Shown here in pieces: positions 15,934-21,249 of a stretch of DNA of 23,172 bases. The notes below the pieces were generated by a model. That model was not told the DNA's origin and did no database searches. It was given only the letters and a program-made list of their open reading frames with translations. The DNA comes from a virus. Positions within the stretch are counted from its first letter, which is position 1. Each line of letters starts with the position of its first letter. The position numbers and the translations under genes were made by a program. The stretch covers positions 1 through 23,172 of IMG/VR virus record IMGVR_UViG_3300028829_003508; one strand, written 5' to 3'.

Positions 15934-17289
15934 TTATCTAAGTCGTTTGGCGTACTGAGTCATCGAGCGCTTCTGAAAGTTAACCCGAGGGGTATGTTGG
16001 AACTCTGCACTCCCCTTTGCCTTTGTGATATCTTTGAATAAAGCCGTCAGTCCCCACACGAGCCAGTCGACACGATCCGGTGATCCTGTACCCTTATACC
16101 CGCTCAAGGTGAAGTCAACCATTTGGTTCTCAAGCTCAGGAAAGACACCAGCGTGTTTAACCTTGCCCTTTTCGTACAGTGCGGCTATCGGCTCGGCACG
16201 TATATGTTTGCCCCGAGTGGCAGTCACCATTTTAAACGCCATAGGAAGGTCGTCAGTCTCGATGACAGCCTCTACCATCGCACCCCCATAGTTGCCCTCG
16301 GCTACAACAGAGTCGGCTCCATTACGCTCATACGCGCTTGAGACGATACCTGACCACTCCCTCGGATGATACTTGCCGGATAAGTCTTCAATAATATAGC
16401 CCAGCCCATCGACACCTAAACCGCAGACGCCGATACCAACCTCATCATTGCTTGAGTCATCACCACCCGCACCGCCGCTTGGGTCAACGGCTACAACTAC
16501 ACGCTGCATTGCCGGAGTCTCACTGACTCGATGTATCGATATTAAATTGTGAGTCCACAGCGCACCGTCTGTTGCATCGCCATAAAGCCCGAGAAGGAAA
16601 CGTCTCCGCTCCCGCTCAGGCAGTTCTTCTAATGTCTGGATGTAGTCGTCAGCAAGATTCTCGCGGTTATCCTGCGGATTCAGTTTGTAAGTAGAGTACA
16701 TCTCAGGCTTCGCTGTCGACACACCTGAGACAGGGTCTTTCTTTAAATGAAAAAGCTTATAAACCCACGAAGCCGTATTGTCAGGGTTCAGGTCGTAATA
16801 AGCCTTGAGCGTCAGGTTTGACTTCTGAGCCAATCGGCTCATCATTACGTTGCGTGAGTACCACGGGATCTGGGAACACTCATTGAAGTAGAGGGTTGAG
16901 TACTCAGACCCTAATGCCTTCTCTACCCTGTCCTTATCGTCGAGACCTATAAACCAGATCTCAGACTTATTTGGGAGGGTCAACACGTTGAACTCCCCGT
17001 TGTAGTTGCACTGCTCCATCAGCCCTGGGAAAGCCTTCTCCATCACGTCAGGTAAGGTCTGCTTAACTAGGTTAGCAATAGCAGCGTTCTGTCTGAACCT
17101 GAGCGCAGCGTGTCTAGTCCGAGGTTCCTTCAGGCCTCTTACGATTAAGGCACGGACAAACAAGAACGTCTTGCCTGACCTGCTGCCACCCTCTAGGCAT
17201 ACGTGACGAGCATCAGTACCCAGTACACGCATTGCAGACTCTTGAGCTTGAGTCAATTTAAACTCTGTAGTCAATACAGGGTTATCCAT
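15934..17289 (-). CDS. terL: Terminase large subunit
   Basis: This 451-aa packaging motor has both expected domains. ATPase: Walker A GGSRSGKT at residues 34-41 and a Walker B-like STLYFNECSQ with Glu137. Nuclease (RNase H-like): AVDPSGG with Asp269, VVAEGNYGG with Glu331 and SPDRVDWLVWGL with Asp405 and Asp408. All key residues are present. The FPELENQMVDF segment before the last motif is typical of the Terminase_6C group. It is shorter than T7 gp19 (586 aa) and seems to be a different subgroup. Here it precedes the portal gene, whereas T7 places terminase last. The ATG at 17289 has a poor ribosome site (GATAATAAATG), so expression may be low. Confidence 0.96.
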   Translation of the reverse strand: MDNPVLTTEFKLTQAQESAMRVLGTDARHVCLEGGSRSGKTFLFVRALIVRGLKEPRTRHAALRFRQNAAIANLVKQTLPDVMEKAFPGLMEQCNYNGEFNVLTLPNKSEIWFIGLDDKDRVEKALGSEYSTLYFNECSQIPWYSRNVMMSRLAQKSNLTLKAYYDLNPDNTASWVYKLFHLKKDPVSGVSTAKPEMYSTYKLNPQDNRENLADDYIQTLEELPERERRRFLLGLYGDATDGALWTHNLISIHRVSETPAMQRVVVAVDPSGGAGGDDSSNDEVGIGVCGLGVDGLGYIIEDLSGKYHPREWSGIVSSAYERNGADSVVAEGNYGGAMVEAVIETDDLPMAFKMVTATRGKHIRAEPIAALYEKGKVKHAGVFPELENQMVDFTLSGYKGTGSPDRVDWLVWGLTALFKDITKAKGSAEFQHTPRVNFQKRSMTQYAKRLR

Positions 17290-17326
17290 TTATTATCAAC
17301 GCTCTAGCTCTCATGCTTGGGTGTAA

Positions 17327-17464
17327 TCACTCACAAACTTTTAAAGTATGCAAGCTGGGAGCCCGTTTGTGCTTTGAATACCCTCGTTTTGATGCTTTCT
17401 TCCTGTCCCTGTGGACATTTGAGCGAGTGAAGGTCTTCGCGTGTCTTGCTACAGGTGAGCGCAT
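17327..17464 (-). CDS. Possible 45-aa very basic peptide between the terminase genes
   Basis: The 183-base gap between small and large terminase genes contains this ATG frame. The product is very rich in Arg, Lys and His (FTRSNVHRDRKKASKRGYSK). No family is recognised. The ATG has only a weak GGG upstream. A second overlapping frame crosses the same gap, and only one, or neither, may be real. Listed because the gap is otherwise unexplained in a tightly packed operon. Confidence 0.25.
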   Translation of the reverse strand: MRSPVARHAKTFTRSNVHRDRKKASKRGYSKHKRAPSLHTLKVCE

Positions 17465-17472
17465 ATCCCAAC

Positions 17473-17766
17473 TTAAATGTCCTTATCCAAGGCTGTGAAT
17501 ATAATGTTAACCGGATTATCACTATTACCGCCAAGCTCAATCGATTTGAGGTCTGGCAGGATCTTACTGAGTTTCCTGAACTGTATGTCTGCGAGTAGTC
17601 GGTACTTGGCAACATCTGAGGATTCCATAGTAGGGATCAGCTCTTCTACCATTGCTAGTTGTCGTTGGATATGTGAGAACTGAATCTTAGAACGGAGGTC
17701 AGTTTCCTGTCGTTCCTTATTCCTACGCTTACGAGAATGCTCGGTTTCCTTTCTTGGCTTACTCAT
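17473..17766 (-). CDS. Probable terminase small subunit
   Basis: This 97-aa protein begins with a basic stretch (KPRKETEHSRKRRNKERQE) and has a helical centre (QLAMVEELIPTMESSDVAKYRL). It ends KLSKILPDLKSIELGGNSDNPVNIIFTALD. The C-terminal pattern 'K-x-LP-x-x-K-x-x-E-x-x-G-x-x-x-x-PV-x-I' is that of small terminase subunits, where the last part contacts the large subunit. It is short for the family (usually 120-180 aa) and a clear N-terminal helix-turn-helix is not obvious. GGAGGA lies just before the ATG. Position before terL agrees. The start overlaps the tiny upstream ORF by 8 bases. Confidence 0.6.
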   Translation of the reverse strand: MSKPRKETEHSRKRRNKERQETDLRSKIQFSHIQRQLAMVEELIPTMESSDVAKYRLLADIQFRKLSKILPDLKSIELGGNSDNPVNIIFTALDKDI

Positions 17767-17890
17767 AGTCCTCCGAGATATCTTCTATAACAAGACCCAT
17801 TTCTTTCAGTAGCTCATCGATATCCTGAGTGCTTGTCCCGCCCTCCAAGATATCCTTGATCGTTTCTTCCCTATTCATTTGATTTTCCAT
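17759..17890 (-). CDS. Possible 43-aa acidic leader protein of the virion operon
   Basis: This short frame (MENQMNREETIKDILEGG...) is acidic and helical and overlaps the next start by 8 bases (ATGAGTAA). It is the first frame after the putative promoter. The ATG at 17890 has no ribosome site; the in-frame ATG at 17878 has GGA at a normal distance and would give 39 aa. No family is recognised. Its overlap with the small-terminase start suggests coupling, which is the main argument that it is real. Confidence 0.45.
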   Translation of the reverse strand: MENQMNREETIKDILEGGTSTQDIDELLKEMGLVIEDISEDYE

Positions 17891-17911
17891 TCAGCGAACA
17901 TAACATATTAG

Positions 17912-17939
17912 ATGATAGCTATACGACAAGATTAGCCAA
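17912..17939 (-). promoter_or_regulatory. Putative sigma70 promoter for the virion operon
   Basis: On the minus strand TTGGCT and TATCAT are separated by 16 bases. The -10 box matches 5 of 6 consensus bases and the -35 box 4 of 6. It is back-to-back with the plus-strand promoter at 17953-17980, so the 80-base gap would fire in both directions. It is weaker than the early promoters. A late activator or other control may be needed; none is visible. Confidence 0.4.
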
Positions 17940-17952
17940 TTAGAATAAAGTG

Positions 17953-17980
17953 TTGCACCCTAGCTCAATATGAGTATAAT
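17953..17980 (+). promoter_or_regulatory. Sigma70 promoter 1 of the early cluster
   Basis: TTGCAC and a perfect TATAAT with a 16-base spacer. A CTCA-ATA-TGAG inverted repeat lies in the spacer and could be an operator half-site pair. From 17974 to 17997 it shares 24 identical bases with the promoter at 18554. It drives the gene at 18024, and its -10 excludes the upstream in-frame ATG at 17970 as the real start. Confidence 0.85.
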
Positions 17981-18023
17981 GCTTGGTATTGAAACAAATC
18001 AACCAACCAACCGAGGACTTACC

Positions 18024-18269
18024 ATGAAATCAGCAGGGAAAAACGAAGCCGAAGCCAAAGCAACCGCGCTCGCCGCGTCGATCAATAACAAGGGGTGCTA
18101 TGTTACGGTGTATGCTTGCTTCGGACTATTCATGAAGGTATCAAAAAGGCTGAATACGTTTGACCCATCTGACAGCCTGTTTGGTGTCTACTGGTTAAAC
18201 GGTAAAGAGAAGGAATTTACCACGGCGCAAAAAACTAAAGATGAACAATCAACGCCTTGCATGTCATGA
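18024..18269 (+). CDS. Unknown early protein, 81 aa
   Basis: It starts MKSAGKNEAEAKATALAASI and is basic at the N-terminus, with a central CYVTVYACFGLFMKVSKRL segment and a charged C-terminus. I do not recognise the family. The ATG at 18024 has GAGGA seven bases upstream. The longer ATG at 17970 lies at the promoter -10 box and is rejected. It is the first gene of the rightward cluster, and overlaps the next gene (ATGA). It is probably transcribed by host RNA polymerase at once after infection, so a host-takeover or anti-defence role is possible; this is inference. Confidence 0.75.
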   Translation: MKSAGKNEAEAKATALAASINNKGCYVTVYACFGLFMKVSKRLNTFDPSDSLFGVYWLNGKEKEFTTAQKTKDEQSTPCMS

Positions 18270-18550
18270 AAACCGAAATACTCTATGAATGGTGGGTTGA
18301 AACTTTCACTCCTGACGAATATGAGGACATAGAGGATTGTTACGATATCGATCTAAAGGAATGGCCTATTGATGCCCCGTCGGGTTTTGATATTCGATTA
18401 TGCCTGCGGCGATTGGCGGGAAATGACGCGGAAGGCATAACGGAAATGGGTTATGCATATATTGAAAACGGGGATTTAGAAAATTATTTTTGCTGCGGTC
18501 ACAAAGTACCAAAGCGGCATCATGATGCAATCAAAAATAAATTAAAATAG
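18266..18550 (+). CDS. Unknown acidic early protein, 94 aa
   Basis: It begins MKTEILYEWWVETFTPDEYE, and is strongly acidic in its first 40 residues (EDIEDCYDIDLKEW). A GFDIRLCLRRLAGND segment follows, then MGYAYIENGDLENYFCCG and a basic end. Acidic early phage proteins are often DNA mimics or inhibitors, but there is no further evidence here. The ATG overlaps the previous stop by ATGA. A TTG start 9 bases earlier is possible but less likely. No known family is recognised. Confidence 0.75.
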   Translation: MKTEILYEWWVETFTPDEYEDIEDCYDIDLKEWPIDAPSGFDIRLCLRRLAGNDAEGITEMGYAYIENGDLENYFCCGHKVPKRHHDAIKNKLK

Positions 18551-18553
18551 TTG

Positions 18554-18581
18554 TTGCCTTACGCGTAAGTATCGGTATAAT
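18554..18581 (+). promoter_or_regulatory. Sigma70 promoter 2, with a 12-bp palindrome in its spacer
   Basis: TTGCCT and a perfect TATAAT, 16 bases apart. The spacer holds the perfect palindrome CTTACGCGTAAG at 18558-18569, overlapping the end of the -35 box: a good place for a repressor or other regulator. Downstream of the -10 it is identical to promoter 1 for 18 bases. It drives the 56-aa gene at 18618. Confidence 0.85.
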
Positions 18582-18617
18582 GCTTGGTATTGAAACAACA
18601 CAACCGAGGGATTTAAC

Positions 18618-18788
18618 ATGAAAGCAAAAGTATTAAAAGCAAAGCGAGTTCGCGAAATGGGGGAAGCTTGGTGGGAATATTCGCGAGTTTTTACAGGCAC
18701 GTATACCGAATGCACTGCCTACGTTATGTCTCGACCTGACAGCGAGAAGCTTACGGTTGAGAGCGGCGTTACTCGCGCCACGTCGTAG
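18618..18788 (+). CDS. Unknown early protein, 56 aa
   Basis: It starts MKAKVLKAKRVREMGEAWWEYSR; the first 15 residues are very basic, followed by WWEYSRVFTGTYTECTAYVM. The ATG has CGAGGG seven bases upstream and the gene has its own promoter. No family is recognised. A strong hairpin follows ten bases after the stop, so it is probably transcribed as a single-gene unit. Conserved promoter, ribosome site and terminator together make it convincing despite its size. Confidence 0.75.
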   Translation: MKAKVLKAKRVREMGEAWWEYSRVFTGTYTECTAYVMSRPDSEKLTVESGVTRATS

Positions 18789-18798
18789 TAAAATAAAT

Positions 18799-18829
18799 GC
18801 CGGACAAGTATTAATAATACCTGTCCGGC
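18799..18829. terminator. Bidirectional hairpin terminator after the 56-aa gene
   Basis: GCCGGACA at 18799 pairs with TGTCCGGC at 18822-18829. Inside it, GTATT pairs with AATAC around an AAT loop, so the stem is long and nearly perfect. T-rich bases follow on both sides (AAACTTTTAAA on plus; ATTTATTTTAC on minus). The tracts are not ideal, so efficiency is uncertain. Confidence 0.75.
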
Positions 18830-18873
18830 TAAACTTTTAAACTAGAAAATAAATAATTGGAGAATAATAATTC

Positions 18874-18892
18874 GGGGCGGCATAAGTCGCCC
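18874..18892 (+). promoter_or_regulatory. Leader hairpin, copy 1 (loop GCATAAGT)
   Basis: A GGGCG/CGCCC stem with an eight-base loop, followed about 45 bases later by the ATG of the 60-aa gene. The same hairpin comes before two other genes of the cluster (19894 and 20360). Around it, 18830-18873 is AT-rich with no gene or clear promoter. It could be an RNA-processing or stability element, or a binding site for a regulator. Confidence 0.6.
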
Positions 18893-18936
18893 TAACAACA
18901 CTGAAACAAACAACCACAAACAGAGAGAAAACGAAA

Positions 18937-19119
18937 ATGAACATAATCAAAAAAGTATCTGACCGAATCACTGACCGGATGACTGAAACTAAAAACCCTT
19001 GTAAGTCTTTCAAAACAGAAGCGGCAGCAGAAAAAGCCGCACAGAAAATGAGCTTGACGGAACAGGAATTGAGAGAAGAGCGCGCTGCTATCAGTCATCT
19101 GCTACGGCGATTACTTTAG
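18937..19119 (+). CDS. Unknown early protein, 60 aa
   Basis: It starts MNIIKKVSDRITDRMTETKNPC; basic, helical, with an Ala/Glu/Lys-rich second half ending SHLLRRLL. It is preceded by GAGAGAAAACGAAAATG in the cluster's common leader style. No family is recognised. A helical, charged small protein of this kind might bind nucleic acid or a protein partner; this is only a guess. Confidence 0.65.
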   Translation: MNIIKKVSDRITDRMTETKNPCKSFKTEAAAEKAAQKMSLTEQELREERAAISHLLRRLL

Positions 19120-19126
19120 CGGCTAT

Positions 19127-19191
19127 GGGGTGTACATCTGAATCTAGGTATGTTCAAATAACCCCACTGAAACAAACAACCAACCGAGAGA
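19127..19191 (+). repeat. 65-nt leader unit, copy 1
   Basis: A 39-nt element (19127-19165) starts GGGGTGTACATCTGAAT and ends ACCCC, so GGGGT can pair with ACCCC, with an inner ACAT/ATGT stem. The next 26 bases, ACTGAAACAAACAACCAACC then GAGAGA, form the ribosome-binding leader of the gene at 19198. Both parts recur at 19632-19696, with identical total length and exact repeat of the first 17 and last 26 bases. It has no sigma70 consensus. Confidence 0.8.
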
Positions 19192-19197
19192 ATCAAA

Positions 19198-19422
19198 ATG
19201 AACGTAACAGATACCCAAATACAGCAAATCACAGATGCAATCATAAGCTCACGAGATTTTTGCGGTAATGAAAAAGACGCCGCTATTGACGAGATGGCAG
19301 AGATCGGGATACCTAAATCCGAATGGATGAAGTTTTATCGTATAGCTAATTTCCGCGCAAATAATGAATGGCGCAACCATCAAAAAGCGGCTGGCGTAAA
19401 ACCAAGGTATATCAGTTGGTGA
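19198..19422 (+). CDS. Unknown early protein, 74 aa
   Basis: It begins MNVTDTQIQQITDAIISSRD, with an acidic middle (EKDAAIDEMAEIGIPKSEW) and an aromatic/basic end (RIANFRANNEWRNHQK). The shape is that of a small helical protein. The start is well placed after the GAGAGA of the leader unit. It overlaps the following gene by GTGA if that starts at 19419. No family is recognised. Confidence 0.7.
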   Translation: MNVTDTQIQQITDAIISSRDFCGNEKDAAIDEMAEIGIPKSEWMKFYRIANFRANNEWRNHQKAAGVKPRYISW

Positions 19423-19607
19423 AAAGGAAATACGCATACGAAGTGCATACTGGGATGGGTAGTTATTACTACTCATCTTGGTTAAAAGCCTTTAAATTCT
19501 GCCAGAGACATAACCACATCTACAGGGGCGGCGAATGGGCTTATGTTACTGAAATGCACAATGGCAAAGGTAGCGTGTTCGTTATTTTTAAGCACAGATT
19601 ATTGTAG
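19419..19607 (+). CDS. Unknown early protein, about 62 aa
   Basis: From a GTG that overlaps the previous stop (GTGA) the product is basic and aromatic (KRKYAYEVHTGMGSYYYSS, then WLKAFKFCQRHN). An ATG at 19368 in the same frame would give 79 aa, but it would overlap the previous gene by 55 bases and has no ribosome site; neither start is well supported by one. The stop is certain. No family is recognised. Confidence 0.6.
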   Translation: MKRKYAYEVHTGMGSYYYSSWLKAFKFCQRHNHIYRGGEWAYVTEMHNGKGSVFVIFKHRLL

Positions 19608-19631
19608 AGGCGTTCAAAAAAATGTGAGATA

Positions 19632-19696
19632 GGGGTGTACATCTGAATTTACCTGATGTATATTTACCCCACTGAAACAAACAACCAACCGAGAGA
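19632..19696 (+). repeat. 65-nt leader unit, copy 2
   Basis: Second copy of the unit at 19127-19191. The outer GGGGT/ACCCC ends are kept. The inner part differs in sequence but forms a longer stem, TACATC with GATGTA at 24-29 of the element. Keeping a fold while changing sequence suggests an RNA function. The leader ACTGAAACAAACAACCAACC then GAGAGA is identical and gives the ribosome site of the gene at 19704. Confidence 0.8.
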
Positions 19697-19703
19697 CCTG
19701 ACC

Positions 19704-19886
19704 ATGACTTCATCTACACAAGAAACAATATACATTCATCTAACTCTGAAGGACGACCTAGCTTATAACTGGAGTGTAGAGCATAACGATGCTCGGAATA
19801 TGCAGATGGTTTTGAGGGCATACAAAGAGTCTTTCAGTATTGAAGCGGCTGAGCTGCAAATAGAAACCGCTAAGGAACTGGCGTAG
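19704..19886 (+). CDS. Unknown early protein, 60 aa
   Basis: Starts MTSSTQETIYIHLTLKDDLA; mostly acidic (pattern SVEHNDARNMQMVLRAYKES) with a beta-like start and a helical end (EAAELQIETAKELA). The ATG at 19704 follows the leader's GAGAGACCTGACC. A longer ATG at 19656 lies inside the folded leader element and is rejected. No family is recognised. Confidence 0.68.
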   Translation: MTSSTQETIYIHLTLKDDLAYNWSVEHNDARNMQMVLRAYKESFSIEAAELQIETAKELA

Positions 19887-19893
19887 GTCAAAC

Positions 19894-19913
19894 GGGGCGG
19901 CATAAGTCGCCCC
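19894..19913 (+). promoter_or_regulatory. Leader hairpin, copy 2 (GGGGCG stem, GCATAAGT loop)
   Basis: A 6-bp perfect stem, GGGGCG with CGCCCC, and an eight-base loop identical to copy 1. The gene at 19937 starts 23 bases later, after AAGGAAGCGAAA. The position between a stop and the next leader is the same as in copy 1. Confidence 0.65.
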
Positions 19914-19936
19914 ACGCTAAACCAAAGGAAGCGAAA

Positions 19937-20188
19937 ATGATTAAGGTGACAACAACAACATTATACAGAAACGGCGATACGCGAGAGCAGACAATCGCAA
20001 ACTCAAGCGGCGACTCAGTCGCAAAGGTTTATTTCCACATGAATAACAGGAGTGAATATTCTATCGAAGTATACCCAAGCGTTACCGATTGGATAGATAG
20101 CAAAACTGCAATAGCGCTCTCTAGTGATCTGTTACTGATAGTGAAGCACTGCGACGCTATAGCGCTATCACAGAAGGTGAAGGCGTAA
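19937..20188 (+). CDS. Unknown early protein, 83 aa, paralogue A
   Basis: It starts MIKVTTTTLYRNGDTREQTI, a two-strand beta pattern with central SEYSIEV and TDWID motifs, ending in a helix (SSDLLLIVKHCDAIALSQK). Residues 1-76 are 63% identical (48 of 76, no gaps) to the protein at 20398. The family is not recognised. Stop and next start share TAATG. The leader AAGGAAGCG is a good ribosome site. Confidence 0.75.
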   Translation: MIKVTTTTLYRNGDTREQTIANSSGDSVAKVYFHMNNRSEYSIEVYPSVTDWIDSKTAIALSSDLLLIVKHCDAIALSQKVKA

Positions 20189-20337
20189 TGAAGTATTACG
20201 TTTACACATCATCGGAAAGTTTCCAGTATACGCTGGAGGCAGTCTGGGCAGTCGAGGCGTGGGCAAAGGCTCACGCCCTATCTTTAATTAGCAACGGGAA
20301 AAAACCCGTGATATCAACGGAGAAATTAGAACGATGA
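20188..20337 (+). CDS. Unknown early protein, 49 aa
   Basis: It starts MKYYVYTSSESFQYTLEAVW, with a hydrophobic/aromatic middle (AVEAWAKAHALSL) and a basic end. It is tightly joined to the preceding gene (TAATG). No family is recognised and length is minimal, so it may be a companion of paralogue A. It is absent as a partner after paralogue B. Confidence 0.6.
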   Translation: MKYYVYTSSESFQYTLEAVWAVEAWAKAHALSLISNGKKPVISTEKLER

Positions 20338-20359
20338 AACATGACGCAGTAAACCATCC

Positions 20360-20373
20360 GCGGCATTAGTCGC
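20360..20373 (+). promoter_or_regulatory. Leader hairpin, copy 3 (degenerate)
   Basis: GCG, then the loop GCATTAGT, then CGC, before CCC. Only three stem pairs survive, and one loop base differs from copies 1 and 2. It stands before paralogue B as copy 2 stands before paralogue A, so gene and leader seem to have been duplicated together. Confidence 0.5.
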
Positions 20374-20397
20374 CCCATCACAACGAGAGAAACGAAA

Positions 20398-20664
20398 ATG
20401 GTAACAGTGACAAAAACAACCTTGTATAAAAATGGCGACATCAGCCAATTGGCCTTCGCAAACGCAATCGCCGATCCGATCGCGATAGTTTATTTCGATA
20501 TAAATGACAGGAGTGAATACAGTATCGAGGTAGCCCGAGGTGTTACTGATTGGATCGATGGCTCAACGGCACTGGCACTATCTGAAGATCTATTACGGAT
20601 AGTGAAGCACTGCGATTTCATCGCGGAAAAAATAACCGAAGAGCTGCGTACACCAGTATTTTAG
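20398..20664 (+). CDS. Unknown early protein, 88 aa, paralogue B
   Basis: It starts MVTVTKTTLYKNGDISQLAF and shares the TLYxNGD, RSEYSIEV, VTDWID and LLxIVKHCD motifs with the gene at 19937. It is longer at the C-terminus (ITEELRTPVF). The leader AACGAGAGAAACGAAAATG matches the cluster style. Conserved motifs between two diverged copies suggest that the family is under selection. Function is unknown. Confidence 0.75.
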   Translation: MVTVTKTTLYKNGDISQLAFANAIADPIAIVYFDINDRSEYSIEVARGVTDWIDGSTALALSEDLLRIVKHCDFIAEKITEELRTPVF

Positions 20665-20693
20665 GCTGAAGGCATACCTAGGGTAGGGGTAGC

Positions 20694-20730
20694 GCCTGAA
20701 ACAGGCTTAGAGGGGCTCTCAGGAGCCCTT
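20694..20730. terminator. Hairpins in the convergent gap (candidate terminator)
   Basis: Two inverted repeats: GCCTGAAACAGGC (20694-20706) and AGGGGCTC/GAGCCCTT with a TCAG loop (20711-20730). The gap separates the plus-strand early cluster from the minus-strand recombination operon, where terminators in both directions are expected. No good T-tract follows on either strand, so it is a candidate only. Confidence 0.5.
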
Positions 20731-20734
20731 AGAG

Positions 20735-21031
20735 CTATTCACCGAAGTAGTCAGTGAAATCATCTAGTCTCATCAGCACAAAGCACTCAGAGTACTTCTG
20801 AGACTTCTCATGCAGTACAACAATCGGCAACTGATCCTCGACCTTGCTCGCCTGAGCCTGATCCATTGCGTCCCACAGCCAACTCGGTAGAGACTTGCGA
20901 TGCTTTACTTCAATCGATAACCAGTCATGTGCTATGTCTGGACTGTCACCACGCTGACGACCTGAGACAGGGACCCTCTCCCCACCCAAGATCTTAGCTA
21001 TCGTTCGCTCGCAGGCTTTCCAAGTACTCAT
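20735..21031 (-). CDS. PD-(D/E)xK nuclease, Holliday-junction-resolvase-like
   Basis: This 98-aa protein has the nuclease pattern Glu8 (ACERTIAKILGG), Asp32 (SPDI) and Glu41-x-Lys43 (IEVKHR), then LPIVVLHEK. Spacing and length match small phage resolvase-type or VRR-like nucleases. Metal-dependent cleavage of branched DNA is likely but the exact substrate is not shown. The ATG overlaps the DUF3310 gene by ATGA, and it is last in the recombination operon. Confidence 0.75.
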   Translation of the reverse strand: MSTWKACERTIAKILGGERVPVSGRQRGDSPDIAHDWLSIEVKHRKSLPSWLWDAMDQAQASKVEDQLPIVVLHEKSQKYSECFVLMRLDDFTDYFGE

Positions 21032-21249
21032 TCTGACTTAATCGCGATGCGATTCTCGATCTCTTTACAGATGTAATACTGAGCTTTCCGCAGATCTTCG
21101 ATTGGAGTGTCTGATTTTAAGTCTGCCCTCCAGACGTATTTAATAACGTTACCCAAACAGAATGACATGTGCTTGGTTATATCGATGCACTCGATACCTG
21201 ACGGGTGTTGGACGTAATGCTTGGGTCTATTGATCGGGTCGTAGTTCAT
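21028..21249 (-). CDS. DUF3310 (SaV-like) protein
   Basis: This 73-aa protein starts MNYDPINRPKHYVQHPSGIE and has the full family signature: PxHY, HPSGIECIDIT, MSFCLGNVIKYVWRA and DLRKAQYYICKEI. T7 gp1.7, a nucleotide kinase, contains a DUF3310 domain; I am not sure this short form has that activity. The ATG at 21249 follows GGAGA and overlaps the previous stop (ATGA). A longer frame from 21303 lies inside the upstream gene and lacks support. Confidence 0.82.
   Translation of the reverse strand: MNYDPINRPKHYVQHPSGIECIDITKHMSFCLGNVIKYVWRADLKSDTPIEDLRKAQYYICKEIENRIAIKSE

Noticed and set aside
17331-17615. 94-codon minus-strand frame overlapping the small terminase
   Set aside because: It overlaps half of a better-supported gene and has no ribosome site; no slippery sequence was seen that would join it to the terminase frame.
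17970-18023. Upstream ATG giving a longer first early protein
   Set aside because: The ATG overlaps the -10 box of promoter 1, so it would not be in the transcript; the ATG at 18024 has a proper ribosome site.
19656-19703. Longer N-terminus for the 60-aa early protein
   Set aside because: It starts inside the conserved folded leader unit; the GAGAGA site serves the ATG at 19704.
345-20722. Shared 12-mer AGGGGCTCTCAG at 345-356 and 20711-20722, both after minus-strand stops
   Set aside because: By chance alone many 12-base matches are expected in a 23-kb window, so the match is not significant without more copies.
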